DNA of 64,000 nt, taken from assembly GCA_030691865.1 (NCBI GenBank), contig JAUYDL010000041.1:1-64000 (forward strand). Reading direction: 5' to 3'. Position 1 is the stretch's first letter. Each line of letters begins with the position of its first letter. Both the position numbers and the translations under genes were made by a program. The DNA is from Candidatus Omnitrophota bacterium. GTDB lineage: Bacteria > Omnitrophota > Gorgyraeia > Gygaellales > Profunditerraquicolaceae. The notes below the pieces were generated by a model. It ran no database searches and had not been told where the DNA came from. It saw only the letters and a program-made list of their open reading frames with translations. Of this stretch, positions 40,466-48,695 are shown piece after piece.

Positions 40466-41398
40466 TTATTTGGATGTTATCTGCTTAGTATCACGGATAT
40501 CCATCAGCCGCTGATTAACTTTATCTAAACGTTTTTCGGCATCGGTATATTTGGTATTAGCATTAAGCAGGTGGTTGCCCAGGATATCAAAATCTTCCTT
40601 AAACTTATCCGTCTCAATAGAAAGAGCACCTAAACTTTTTAAAATCATCTTAGCATTCTCTTCTACTTTTAACCCACGCAAACCCATACAGATTACCTGC
40701 AGATAGGCGTAAAAAGTATTCGGCGAGACAGGGATCACCTTTTTTAACATACTATAAGAAAAGATATCCTCTTTGATAATTACTTCATAATAAACATTCT
40801 CCGCAGGAATATACATTAGGGCAAAATCATAGGTATTCTCCGCAGGCAGGATGTATTTTGCGGCGATCTCATTGATGCGGTTTTTTACATCCTGGATAAA
40901 TTTTTTGCGCAAGACTTCTTTTGTTTGTTCATCGGGCGCCTCCTGCATCTTCTGAAAGTTCTCTAAACTAAACTTCGCGTCAACCGGAACCAGCCGCTCC
41001 CCCAGGCAGATTACCGCATCCACTGCATCTGTACTTTTAAAACGGTATTGCGTATGGTAGTGCTCCTTAGGTAAAACCTGGGAAAGTAAATTTTCCAGTA
41101 AAGTTTCTCCCATTGCCCCGCGGAACTTCGGGGCACGCAGAAGCTCCTGAAGGCTTGAGATATCCTTACTTATGGCGATAATCTGTTTATTGGTCTCCTC
41201 TAATTTTCCCAACTGCTCCCTTACGCTCCCAAAAGCAGAAGTGGCGCTGCCTAAATTCTGCCCGATGATCTTATTGGCATCCTGAATAGACTGGTTCATC
41301 TGATTCAGGCGCTCATTAACCTGAGAGGAAATTTTTAACACCACAGAAATAATAAATACACATAAAGCTAAAAATAAAACTACTATTAACCAGATCAT
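40466..41398 (-). CDS. rmuC: RmuC-family DNA recombination limiting protein
   Basis: A 310-residue protein with an N-terminal membrane helix (about 3-23), a coiled coil to about 90, and then the RmuC endonuclease-like core: KFRGAMGETLLENLLSQVLP, VDAVICLGERLVPVDAKFSLENF and FALMYIPAENVYYEVI. In E. coli loss of RmuC raises inversion at short inverted repeats. This is an interesting neighbour in a genome full of such repeats. It lies 8 nt before the YggU-type gene. Confidence 0.92.
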   Translation of the reverse strand: MIWLIVVLFLALCVFIISVVLKISSQVNERLNQMNQSIQDANKIIGQNLGSATSAFGSVREQLGKLEETNKQIIAISKDISSLQELLRAPKFRGAMGETLLENLLSQVLPKEHYHTQYRFKSTDAVDAVICLGERLVPVDAKFSLENFQKMQEAPDEQTKEVLRKKFIQDVKNRINEIAAKYILPAENTYDFALMYIPAENVYYEVIIKEDIFSYSMLKKVIPVSPNTFYAYLQVICMGLRGLKVEENAKMILKSLGALSIETDKFKEDFDILGNHLLNANTKYTDAEKRLDKVNQRLMDIRDTKQITSK

Positions 41399-41465
41399 AC
41401 AACCCCCTCCTAAATACTGCCTACTAACTACTATCTACACTAATTATAACATCAATAGTCTTTTC

Positions 41466-42182
41466 TTAAATCAAATAATCTTTTTTTACTCTTTTTAAGG
41501 AACGAAATATGTTCTTTTTTATATCCGGACAAACCTTTTCCAGCTCTTGAATAATGCGGCCCATCCGGCTGCGGTTAGAAGTAATGGAATGCGGACAAAC
41601 ACAGGTCTGGTGAGCTAACTTTATCTCTTTAGCAAAACGTTTAATCAGGCGCTCTTGGACATAAGCCAGCGGCCGGATCAGCGTAATCTTACCTTTAAAT
41701 AACTCCTGCTTGGGCACCATGGTTGATATTTCTCCCCGGAAAAACAAATTTAGCAGCAGGGTCTCGGCAATATCATCCATATGATGACCCAGGGCGATCT
41801 TGGTGCAACCCAGTTTATTAGCGGCCAGGAATAATTCCTTCCTTCTATTCCAAGAGCACCAAAAACAGTTAATTTCACCCTTCTTGGTTTTCTTTAGAAT
41901 ATCAGTTTTAATTATTTTATACTCTACATTGAGTTTCTTGAAATATTTTTCTAACTTTACAGAGATGGATTTAGGATAACCCGTGTCAATGTGTATAGCA
42001 ATAAGGTTATACTTGATCGGCACAAACGCCTGGCGGTCAATTAACAGCCGCAATAAAGTTAGGCTGTCTTTACCGCCTGAAACGGCGACTGCGATCTTAT
42101 CATCGGGGGCAAGCATTTTATAATCCACAATCGCCTTGCCCATGCCCTTAGAGATATAATATTCGCTACCCTGTAATGTCAT
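41466..42182 (-). CDS. ttcA: TtcA-family tRNA 2-thiolation ATPase
   Basis: A 238-residue PP-loop enzyme with VAVSGGKDSLTLLRLL (ATP pyrophosphatase loop), NCFWCSWNRRK (CxxC) and TCVCPHS (third and fourth Cys region), plus LGHHMDDIAETLLLN. TtcA makes 2-thiocytidine at position 32 of some tRNAs with an iron-sulfur cluster. A closely related archaeal-type thiolation enzyme is possible. It starts 1 nt after the XRE gene ends. Confidence 0.85.
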   Translation of the reverse strand: MTLQGSEYYISKGMGKAIVDYKMLAPDDKIAVAVSGGKDSLTLLRLLIDRQAFVPIKYNLIAIHIDTGYPKSISVKLEKYFKKLNVEYKIIKTDILKKTKKGEINCFWCSWNRRKELFLAANKLGCTKIALGHHMDDIAETLLLNLFFRGEISTMVPKQELFKGKITLIRPLAYVQERLIKRFAKEIKLAHQTCVCPHSITSNRSRMGRIIQELEKVCPDIKKNIFRSLKRVKKDYLI

Positions 42183-42183
42183 G

Positions 42184-42720
42184 TTATAAATAATCAGTGG
42201 GAGCTTTTAAAATAATCTTCAAATTTAGAGCATCAGCTATTTTTTTAAGCGTCCTTAAGGATATGTTTACATACCCTTGCTCAACGAAAGAAATTGACTG
42301 TTGAGATAATCCTGCTTTCTTGGCTAGTTCTACTTGTGTTAAACCGCTCTTTTGCCTGACCTCCTTGATTTGATCGCATATTATCTTTATTTCAGAGTCA
42401 ACGCGAAGCGGCCTTTCTTTTATCTCCGTAAACCCCTTAATATTTAAATTTTTTTTAACAGCCCTATAAATTTCGTCCCAAAAGATGATGCGGGTATCAT
42501 TCCATTTATTTTCTCTCATCCTCAGCTTTATCTTTGACCAATTCCTAGCAAAAACTTCCCGGTTTAGGTAATTATTAAAAACCTCCTTAGGCTTATTAGT
42601 CCTTGCCAGCAACAAAGATGAAAACTCAATGAACCTGGGATTAAGCTCATCTCTTAGTATCCCCCTGGCTTCCTCTATTCTAATTTTTTTATCCCAAAAA
42701 ATAACAGTATTATCTTCCAT
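42184..42720 (-). CDS. XRE-family helix-turn-helix protein, probable antitoxin partner
   Basis: A 178-residue protein. Residues 112-172 are a XRE-type HTH (IKEVRQKSGLTQVELAKKAGLSQ, then SFVEQGYVNISLRTLKKIADAL). The first 100 residues are an unrecognised helical domain rich in Trp and Arg. It starts 7 nt after the AbiEii-type gene on the same strand, which suggests a toxin-antitoxin or abortive-infection pair in which this protein binds the promoter. Confidence 0.75.
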   Translation of the reverse strand: MEDNTVIFWDKKIRIEEARGILRDELNPRFIEFSSLLLARTNKPKEVFNNYLNREVFARNWSKIKLRMRENKWNDTRIIFWDEIYRAVKKNLNIKGFTEIKERPLRVDSEIKIICDQIKEVRQKSGLTQVELAKKAGLSQQSISFVEQGYVNISLRTLKKIADALNLKIILKAPTDYL

Positions 42721-42727
42721 ATATATC

Positions 42728-43447
42728 CTATATCTCTCCTGCTACTATTTTTTCTACCTCATTTTTAAAATGACGCTCCATCTCTGAAAATTCTACTTTT
42801 TTGTCCGTAATAATTTCCAACAATCCGGTTTTCATCGCAAACCTGTCATAAGTCCTAAACCATACAATTATACTTTCTTTTTGAGGCTGTTGACAAAACT
42901 CGTTAACAAAATTTGACAACGGCATAAAGGTTTTTGACAAGAAGTACAAATCAAAAAAATCTTTTGCTTCCTGCCTGCCACCGGCAAACGAACTTCTTCC
43001 GACAGAATCTACGGTGGCGATACTGCCGCAAGCAGTTAGTATTTTGCGAAAATAAATATCCTCAATCGCGAGAATTGGCGCTCCATCAATATTCTTCAAT
43101 GGCTTCAATAGCTTATAAACATCTTCCACAAAATCAATTTTTAACGAACTATCATCGCCTACTTTAAGAGAATAGACCATCATTCTTGCAAAACCCTGCC
43201 TATTTTGCTCAGCCAATAGTTCTACTTCTAATCCCATGTCCTTAGAGAGCGCAGAGATTATTTCTTCTATATTAGCTCTGGAGAAATCTTTTGTAAAAAA
43301 ATCCAGATCATAAGATTCCCTGTGCTTAAAATAAAATAAGGATAGGGCAGTTCCCCCTGCTAAATAAAAATTCCCTAATTTATTTGCCAGTTTTTTTAGA
43401 GTTTTATCGCGTACTTCTATTATTTTGTCCACAAATGAAGTATACAT
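42728..43447 (-). CDS. AbiEii-type nucleotidyltransferase (toxin-like)
   Basis: A 239-residue protein. The nucleotidyltransferase motif is FYLAGGTALSLFYF (31-35 Gly-Gly-Thr-Ala-Leu) followed by ESYDLDFF (Asp47, Asp49), and QEAKDFFDLYFLS occurs near 160. AbiEii toxins modify tRNA 3' ends. The segment GRSSFAGGRQ is encoded by a CCTGCCTGCC-type repeat, apparently an in-frame insertion. The ATG at 43447 has no ribosome-binding site, and a TTGACA-TATACT promoter overlaps it. A leaderless GTG start at 43432 is a serious alternative. Confidence 0.78.
   Translation of the reverse strand: MYTSFVDKIIEVRDKTLKKLANKLGNFYLAGGTALSLFYFKHRESYDLDFFTKDFSRANIEEIISALSKDMGLEVELLAEQNRQGFARMMVYSLKVGDDSSLKIDFVEDVYKLLKPLKNIDGAPILAIEDIYFRKILTACGSIATVDSVGRSSFAGGRQEAKDFFDLYFLSKTFMPLSNFVNEFCQQPQKESIIVWFRTYDRFAMKTGLLEIITDKKVEFSEMERHFKNEVEKIVAGEI
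42966..42986. repeat. CCTGCCTGCC-type repeat inside the AbiEii-like gene
   Basis: CCTGCCTGCCACCGGCA matches the REP-like family (core CCTGCCTGCC/GGCA) and is translated in frame as part of the nucleotidyltransferase. Confidence 0.45.
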
Positions 43448-43467
43448 AAAAAAGTTGATATTGTCAA
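43439..43467 (-). promoter_or_regulatory. Promoter overlapping the AbiEii start codon
   Basis: On the minus strand: TTGACA (43462-43467), a 17-nt spacer and TATACT (43439-43444). The expected start site is about 43432, exactly a GTG codon in frame. Confidence 0.55.
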
Positions 43468-43513
43468 GATAATACTAATGCTGCTTGTATTATGCTTCTT
43501 TAATCAACTTTTT
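43448..43513 (-). terminator. Terminator-like hairpin between malQ and the AbiEii gene
   Basis: Outer arms ATCAACTTTTT/AAAAAGTTGAT (43449-43459 and 43503-43513) enclose an inner ATAATAC/GTATTAT stem. On the minus strand the structure ends in six T directly before the next ATG. It would end malQ transcripts. Confidence 0.55.
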
Positions 43514-43592
43514 GATGTATTAACAACTTTATCCAATTTTTTCGGGGGAAGATCAAATCTCGAGTTTACCTACCGGAAGCAAAAGATGGAGA

Positions 43593-45398
43593 TCAATCCC
43601 TTCCTGAATCCACAACCATCTTTCGGATTTGTTGATTTACCGGATGTGCAAGTAATTCCTCAAGGCTAAGCGGAAGCCGCAGGGACCAGTTTTTCGGGCT
43701 AATCGTACCCGGGACATTGATCCGATATTGATAGGGATCCCCCTTAAATAAGTCCGCCAAGCCTAAATAATCCCTTATGGAATTAATACAAAATATTGCC
43801 CGAGAATCTAAAATAAATTGAATTACCTTGGCTAATAGTTCCTCACTAGCGGCCTCCGTCATCGCACCAGAACAACCTAAAATTTTCCAAAGTTTTTCTT
43901 TCTCGGCAAAACTATTCTGATAAAACTCAATAAAATCCCCTACCTCTTCTCTTCTTTTGCCCAGCTCCAAAAGCAACTTATCTATACAATCAATCTCCTT
44001 TTTCCAACGCAGGCGTCCATGGAAAGAAAGGGTCATATCGAAGAGCTTTAAACTCACCCTGGCAAAATCAATTTTTCGTTCATTGCACTTTCTCATAAAT
44101 AAACCCTGATCAACTGTACCAGCCTCATACTGCCACCAGGACTTCCAATTAGTCGTATCATGAGTTGAAAGCATGGCCACTGCAAGCTGCCGATATTCCT
44201 GGGGCCCAAGAAAATCATGACGGATATTCCAATCTTTTACCCAACGCTGCACATCATTTCCGCAAATACCAAATTCCAGTAAGGCATCAGTACAGCATTT
44301 CGGAATTACACCTAAGTCTTCTGCGCAAAGCAACATTCTGGTATTCTGTACCAAAACGCTTAAGATCTTATGGCCATGCTCATCCCAAAGCTGCTCATCA
44401 AGCGGATCAAAAACTCCGTTTAACCCCTGATTCTCCTGTGGGTCATTATAAGGTATGCTCCAAATACGAAAAATCCCAACCACATGGTCAATTCGCAAAA
44501 TATTATAAAACTCCTGCGCGTATTTTAATTTCTCTTTTATGTAGCGATAATTATCCCTGGCGATCGCCTCCCAATTATAAGTAGGCATTCCCCAACGCTG
44601 CCCTAGAGCCGCATACATATCCGGAGGGGCTCCGGCGGCAAAATCCAGCTTGAAAAATTCTAAATGGCTCCAGACATCCGCGCTATCCCGGGAAACCAGA
44701 ACCGGTAAATCGCCTTTAATTAAAATATTATTGGCGGCGGCATGAGCGCTGGCTTCTTTAAACTGCTTGAAAAGAATCCACTGCAGCCACATCTGAAAAG
44801 CTATTTTCTCGATATTATCCTGCTGGAACTGCCGTAACGCCTCCGGCTGACGGTTTTTAAAACTCTGCTCCCATTCATACCAAGGCTTACCCTGATGGTG
44901 ATCCTTTAACACTTTAAAAAGAGCAAAATCAGGCAGCCAATAAGCATTCTTTTGTTGGAATTCTTCAAAATCAAAAGCCTCGGTTAAATCCGCCTCCAGA
45001 TAAACCTCCCAAAGTAATTGCAGTTTTTCTGTTTTTAACGCATAGTCAACATAATTAGCATCCGGGAAAGAAGATTTAAATTTTTTGTCGGAAATTTCAG
45101 GAAAATCTTTTAAGCAGATATAAACCGGCTCCAGAGCAAAAGAGCTCAAAGCATCATAAGGACAAAAAAGCTCTCCGACTTCATTCATCGGTAGAAGCTG
45201 AATAATAGAATTGGCGGTTAATTTTGCCCAATCAATAATCAACTTTAAATCACCCAGATCTCCCACACCATAACTATTATTTGAATGGACAGTAAACAGC
45301 GGAATTAATACACCGGCGCGCTTTTTAAAACCAATATTCTTCCAATTAGTGTTGGATATACTTTTAGAGAGGAGATCTTGAAGGTTAGACTCAGGCAT
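43593..45398 (-). CDS. malQ: 4-alpha-glucanotransferase (amylomaltase)
   Basis: A 601-residue GH77 enzyme. The catalytic residues are in RIDHVVGIFRIW (nucleophile Asp), LLCAEDLGVIP (acid/base Glu) and MLSTHDTTNWKSWW (Asp); GDLPVLVSRDSADVW and IQLLPMNEVG are also typical. It transfers glucan chains in maltodextrin or glycogen metabolism. It is the last gene of the ilv-to-pilD series, 8 nt after the peptidase gene. Confidence 0.94.
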   Translation of the reverse strand: MPESNLQDLLSKSISNTNWKNIGFKKRAGVLIPLFTVHSNNSYGVGDLGDLKLIIDWAKLTANSIIQLLPMNEVGELFCPYDALSSFALEPVYICLKDFPEISDKKFKSSFPDANYVDYALKTEKLQLLWEVYLEADLTEAFDFEEFQQKNAYWLPDFALFKVLKDHHQGKPWYEWEQSFKNRQPEALRQFQQDNIEKIAFQMWLQWILFKQFKEASAHAAANNILIKGDLPVLVSRDSADVWSHLEFFKLDFAAGAPPDMYAALGQRWGMPTYNWEAIARDNYRYIKEKLKYAQEFYNILRIDHVVGIFRIWSIPYNDPQENQGLNGVFDPLDEQLWDEHGHKILSVLVQNTRMLLCAEDLGVIPKCCTDALLEFGICGNDVQRWVKDWNIRHDFLGPQEYRQLAVAMLSTHDTTNWKSWWQYEAGTVDQGLFMRKCNERKIDFARVSLKLFDMTLSFHGRLRWKKEIDCIDKLLLELGKRREEVGDFIEFYQNSFAEKEKLWKILGCSGAMTEAASEELLAKVIQFILDSRAIFCINSIRDYLGLADLFKGDPYQYRINVPGTISPKNWSLRLPLSLEELLAHPVNQQIRKMVVDSGRD

Positions 45399-45406
45399 AT
45401 CTTAAA

Positions 45407-46219
45407 TTATCTTAAGGGTAGGATTAACTGAATTATTCTATTTCCCCAAAATAAAGACACTAGAGCTGCTATGGAGAGAAATGGGCCATAGGGTATAGTA
45501 TGATCTTTTTTAGTAATTAAGTTTATAATCCCAGGCACCATACCTAGAAACGGTGCCAGGAAGAAGGTTAAAATAACCATCTGCCAACCCATAAACGCAC
45601 CAATCATCGCCAGCAGCTCTACATCACCGAACCCCATAGATTCCTTCTCTCCGTTAATCGCCGGTTTCTTAAGTAGTTTAAAATAAACCCAGTTAAAAAG
45701 CACTCCGGTGGCATAAATAATCCCCCCGCCGACAATTATTCCTAATGCGGATTTGGCCATCGGAGAAAAAGTAAATTTTAAGGGACTAAAACTAAAACCG
45801 GTCACAGAAACCATGATAAAACCAACAATCATGCCTCCTACGCATACCTCTTCGGGAATAACCCGAAGCGGAATATCCACAAAAGTAGCGATCATTAAAC
45901 ACCAAAGCATAACCATATATAAAAAGAATTCATAATTTAAGCCAAAACGGTTAAAAAGCGCCACCATCAAGAGGGCGGTTAATAGTTCAACCAAAGGATA
46001 GCGCAAAGAAATCTTTCCCTGGCAAAAACGGCACCTGCCTTTAAGTAACAGGAAACTTATAAAAGGAATGTTGTCATAACCCGGTATTCTCTTCTGGCAT
46101 TTCGGGCAATGCGAGCGCGGCCAAACTACGGATTCGCCTTTAGGCATGCGATGGATACAGACGTTTAAAAAACTGCCCACAATAGAACCAAAAATAAAAA
46201 CAATTATCTTGGCAATCAT
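45407..46219 (-). CDS. pilD: Type IV prepilin peptidase / N-methyltransferase
   Basis: A 270-residue membrane protein with about seven hydrophobic segments. The cytoplasmic zinc loop has CPKC ... CRFC (about 38-66). The catalytic Asp residues lie in ATFVDIPLRVIP and GFGDVELLAMIGAFMGW (GxGD). It cleaves and methylates type IV pilins and pseudopilins. No pilin genes are in the window. It overlaps aroE by 4 nt. Confidence 0.93.
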   Translation of the reverse strand: MIAKIIVFIFGSIVGSFLNVCIHRMPKGESVVWPRSHCPKCQKRIPGYDNIPFISFLLLKGRCRFCQGKISLRYPLVELLTALLMVALFNRFGLNYEFFLYMVMLWCLMIATFVDIPLRVIPEEVCVGGMIVGFIMVSVTGFSFSPLKFTFSPMAKSALGIIVGGGIIYATGVLFNWVYFKLLKKPAINGEKESMGFGDVELLAMIGAFMGWQMVILTFFLAPFLGMVPGIINLITKKDHTIPYGPFLSIAALVSLFWGNRIIQLILPLR

Positions 46220-47058
46220 TTCCTCATCACTCCTTTCAAAAGCGCCCTTTTCATAATATTAACCGGAGCAGTCCTGCCGCTAAAATGTTTAAAAGCAAAA
46301 ACCCCCTGGTATAAAAGCATCCCCAGGCCATTGGAAAAATTTAAATTGCGTTCTTTAGCTAAAGAGATTAACTTTGTCTGAAGCGGACTGTAAATAAGAT
46401 CATAGACAAACAACCCGGCATGCAGATCTCCAGGAGCAACCAGGCAGGGATCTGTCTGACGCATCCCAACCGGTGAGGCATTAATCAATAGATCCTTATC
46501 CGGTATCTCTAAATCTTCAAAGCGGCTAGCCACGTCAAATTTAGTTTTTGGAAAACTGGAATTTAATTTCTTAAAGAGGCTCAGGCTTTTAAATTTATCA
46601 ATATCATAAATGCAAAGCTGAGAAATTTTCATCTTAGCCAAAGCAAAACAGACTGCCTTAGCCGCTCCCCCTGCTCCGATTAAGGCTACTTTCTTAGGCT
46701 TAAGTTTTAAGTCTTTAAGATGCGCCATAAACCCCAGGTAATCCGTATTAAAACCTTTTAATTTTCCGCCCTTATCCACGACCACAGTATTAGCTGCGCC
46801 AATTTCCTTTACACCCGAAGATTTGCTGGCAAGAAACCTGATAATTTCTTCTTTGTAAGGATGGGTAACATTGAAACCGCAGATATTTTTCTTCTTTAAA
46901 TCATGCAAGAAACCCCGCAGCTGATCGGGTTTTAACTGGAATAATTCATATTTAGCTTTTATTTTTAGCGCAGAGAATGCAGCATTGTGCATACAAGGAG
47001 AAAGGCTATGCTTGATAGGAAAACCTACTAAACCGTAAAGTTTCGGCTTTAAGGTCAT
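46216..47058 (-). CDS. aroE: Shikimate dehydrogenase
   Basis: A 280-residue AroE: GLVGFPIKHSLSPCMHN (shikimate-binding Ser pair), GFNVTHPYKEEI (catalytic Lys), GFNTDYLGF (Asp), the NADP loop LIGAGGAAKAVCFAL and, near the end, GLGMLLYQGVFAFKHF. It reduces 3-dehydroshikimate in aromatic amino-acid synthesis. It has 4-nt overlaps with leuA and pilD. Confidence 0.95.
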   Translation of the reverse strand: MTLKPKLYGLVGFPIKHSLSPCMHNAAFSALKIKAKYELFQLKPDQLRGFLHDLKKKNICGFNVTHPYKEEIIRFLASKSSGVKEIGAANTVVVDKGGKLKGFNTDYLGFMAHLKDLKLKPKKVALIGAGGAAKAVCFALAKMKISQLCIYDIDKFKSLSLFKKLNSSFPKTKFDVASRFEDLEIPDKDLLINASPVGMRQTDPCLVAPGDLHAGLFVYDLIYSPLQTKLISLAKERNLNFSNGLGMLLYQGVFAFKHFSGRTAPVNIMKRALLKGVMRK

Positions 47059-48560
47059 TTAGTTTCGAGTTTGTTAACGGCATCAATGTATGCCTTGACC
47101 GCCGCTTCCACAATATCCGTGCTTGAGCCACGGCCGCTTACGATTAAGCCAGAAGCCTTTAACTTAAGGCTCACTTGGCCCAAGGCATCCTTGCCAGAGG
47201 TAACTGCTTCCAGACGAAAATCTTCCAGCTGTGCCTTAAAATTAGTAATTTTATCCAGGGCTTTAAAACAGGCGTCTACCGGGCCATCGCCAGAAGAAAC
47301 TTCAGATATATTTTTACCGCCTTTAATCAATACAACCTGGGCTTTTGGCTTAATCTTGGTGCCGGAATTAATTTCAAAACTATTCAGCTTCCAGATAGGC
47401 TTGGCGACGCGGATTTCATCATCGACAATTGCTCTTAGATCATCATCAAAAATATCCTTTTTCTTGTCGGATAAATCTTTAAAACGGTCAAAGGCTTTAT
47501 CAACCTGATCCTTGTTTAAATGGAAACCTATTTTTTTTAATCTTTCATTAAAAGCATGCCTGCCGGAATGTTTGCCCAAAACCATTCCCTCTACGAGGAA
47601 ACCTACATCTTCTCCGCGGATAATTTCATAAGTAGAACGCTCTTTAAGTACACCATCCTGATGAATGCCAGACTCATGCCTGAAGGCATTACCTCCGACG
47701 ATAGCTTTATTAGGAGCAACTACAAAACCGGTGAGCTTGCTTACCAGGCGGCTAGCTTTATAAATATTCTTTTTATTTATACCAGTTTTTAAGCCGGAAT
47801 ATATATCTTTGCGCGTATCTATACTCATTACGATTTCTTCAAGAGAAGCATTTCCGGCGCGCTCTCCTATGCCATTAATAGTGCATTCTACCTGCCGGGC
47901 GCCGTTCTTGATCGCCGACAAAGAATTAGCTACCGCCAGGCCTAAATCATTATGACAATGCACAGAGATAACTGCCTTATCAATATTAGGCACGTTTTCC
48001 TTAATTGCTCTAACTAGCCGGCCATATTCTTCGGGCTCAGTGTAACCTACCGTATCCGGAATATTAACGGTCGTTGCTCCGGCTTTAATTACCGCTTCAA
48101 TCACCTGAAAAAGAAAATCTTTCTGGGTGCGCGTTGCATCCTCCGGAGAGAATTCAATATCAGAACAAAATTTTTTGGCATAGCTTACTGACTCTACAGC
48201 CAGCCGAATAATTTCACCTTCAGCTTTCTTTAACTTATATTGCATATGTATTTTTGATGTCGCCAAAAATACATGGATACGCGGCCTCCTGGCAAGCTTG
48301 GTTGCCTCTACCGCAGCATCAATATCTTTTTTGATTGCCCGGGCAAGGCCACAGATAACCGGAAGTTTGATGGTTCTAGCTATTGCCTGCACTGCCGCAA
48401 AATCACCTTTAGAAGAGATGGGGAAACCTGCCTCAATCACATCCACGCCCAGTTTTTCAAGGGAAAAAGCAATCTCCAGCTTCTGCTGCGGATTTAAAGA
48501 CGCACCCGGGGCCTGCTCCCCATCCCTTAATGTTGTGTCAAAAATTATTATCTTTTCCAT
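47055..48560 (-). CDS. leuA: 2-isopropylmalate synthase
   Basis: A 501-residue LeuA. FDTTLRDGEQAPGASL, SVHCHNDLGLAVANSL and HESGIHQDGVLKE are signatures of the catalytic TIM barrel. The C-terminal 120 residues are the leucine-binding regulatory domain (VSSGDGPVDACFKAL, SGRGSSTDIVEAAVKAYIDA). I start at the ATG at 48560 with AGGTAGGG upstream; a TTG at 48599 is less likely. It commits 2-ketoisovalerate to leucine and is probably leucine-inhibited. It overlaps aroE by 4 nt; the ilvC-leuA gap has the structured repeat. Confidence 0.95.
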   Translation of the reverse strand: MEKIIIFDTTLRDGEQAPGASLNPQQKLEIAFSLEKLGVDVIEAGFPISSKGDFAAVQAIARTIKLPVICGLARAIKKDIDAAVEATKLARRPRIHVFLATSKIHMQYKLKKAEGEIIRLAVESVSYAKKFCSDIEFSPEDATRTQKDFLFQVIEAVIKAGATTVNIPDTVGYTEPEEYGRLVRAIKENVPNIDKAVISVHCHNDLGLAVANSLSAIKNGARQVECTINGIGERAGNASLEEIVMSIDTRKDIYSGLKTGINKKNIYKASRLVSKLTGFVVAPNKAIVGGNAFRHESGIHQDGVLKERSTYEIIRGEDVGFLVEGMVLGKHSGRHAFNERLKKIGFHLNKDQVDKAFDRFKDLSDKKKDIFDDDLRAIVDDEIRVAKPIWKLNSFEINSGTKIKPKAQVVLIKGGKNISEVSSGDGPVDACFKALDKITNFKAQLEDFRLEAVTSGKDALGQVSLKLKASGLIVSGRGSSTDIVEAAVKAYIDAVNKLETK

Positions 48561-48604
48561 TTTTTTAACCCTACCTAAAATAGTAAATTGCGGTTTCAAG
48601 CTTA

Positions 48605-48671
48605 CGCGGGTAACGCGGGAGATGCCTCGAAGCCAAATTTGGCAAGAGGCGCTCCCGCGGCAGGCCCCGCG
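48605..48671 (-). repeat. Structured element family C, copy 2
   Basis: Outer CGCGGG/CCCGCG, middle CGCGGGAG/CTCCCGCG, then GCCTC/GAGGC and the apical GCCAAATTTGGC. It has the same architecture as 4395-4462, with base-pair swaps on both sides of the stems. It begins 25 nt after the ilvC stop. Confidence 0.75.
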
Positions 48672-48695
48672 AAATCTGATCTCAATTTACTATTT

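Noticed and set aside
43478..43669. Plus-strand 63-codon frame near the malQ end
   Set aside because: It overlaps the malQ C-terminus and the terminator-like hairpin; no coding evidence.
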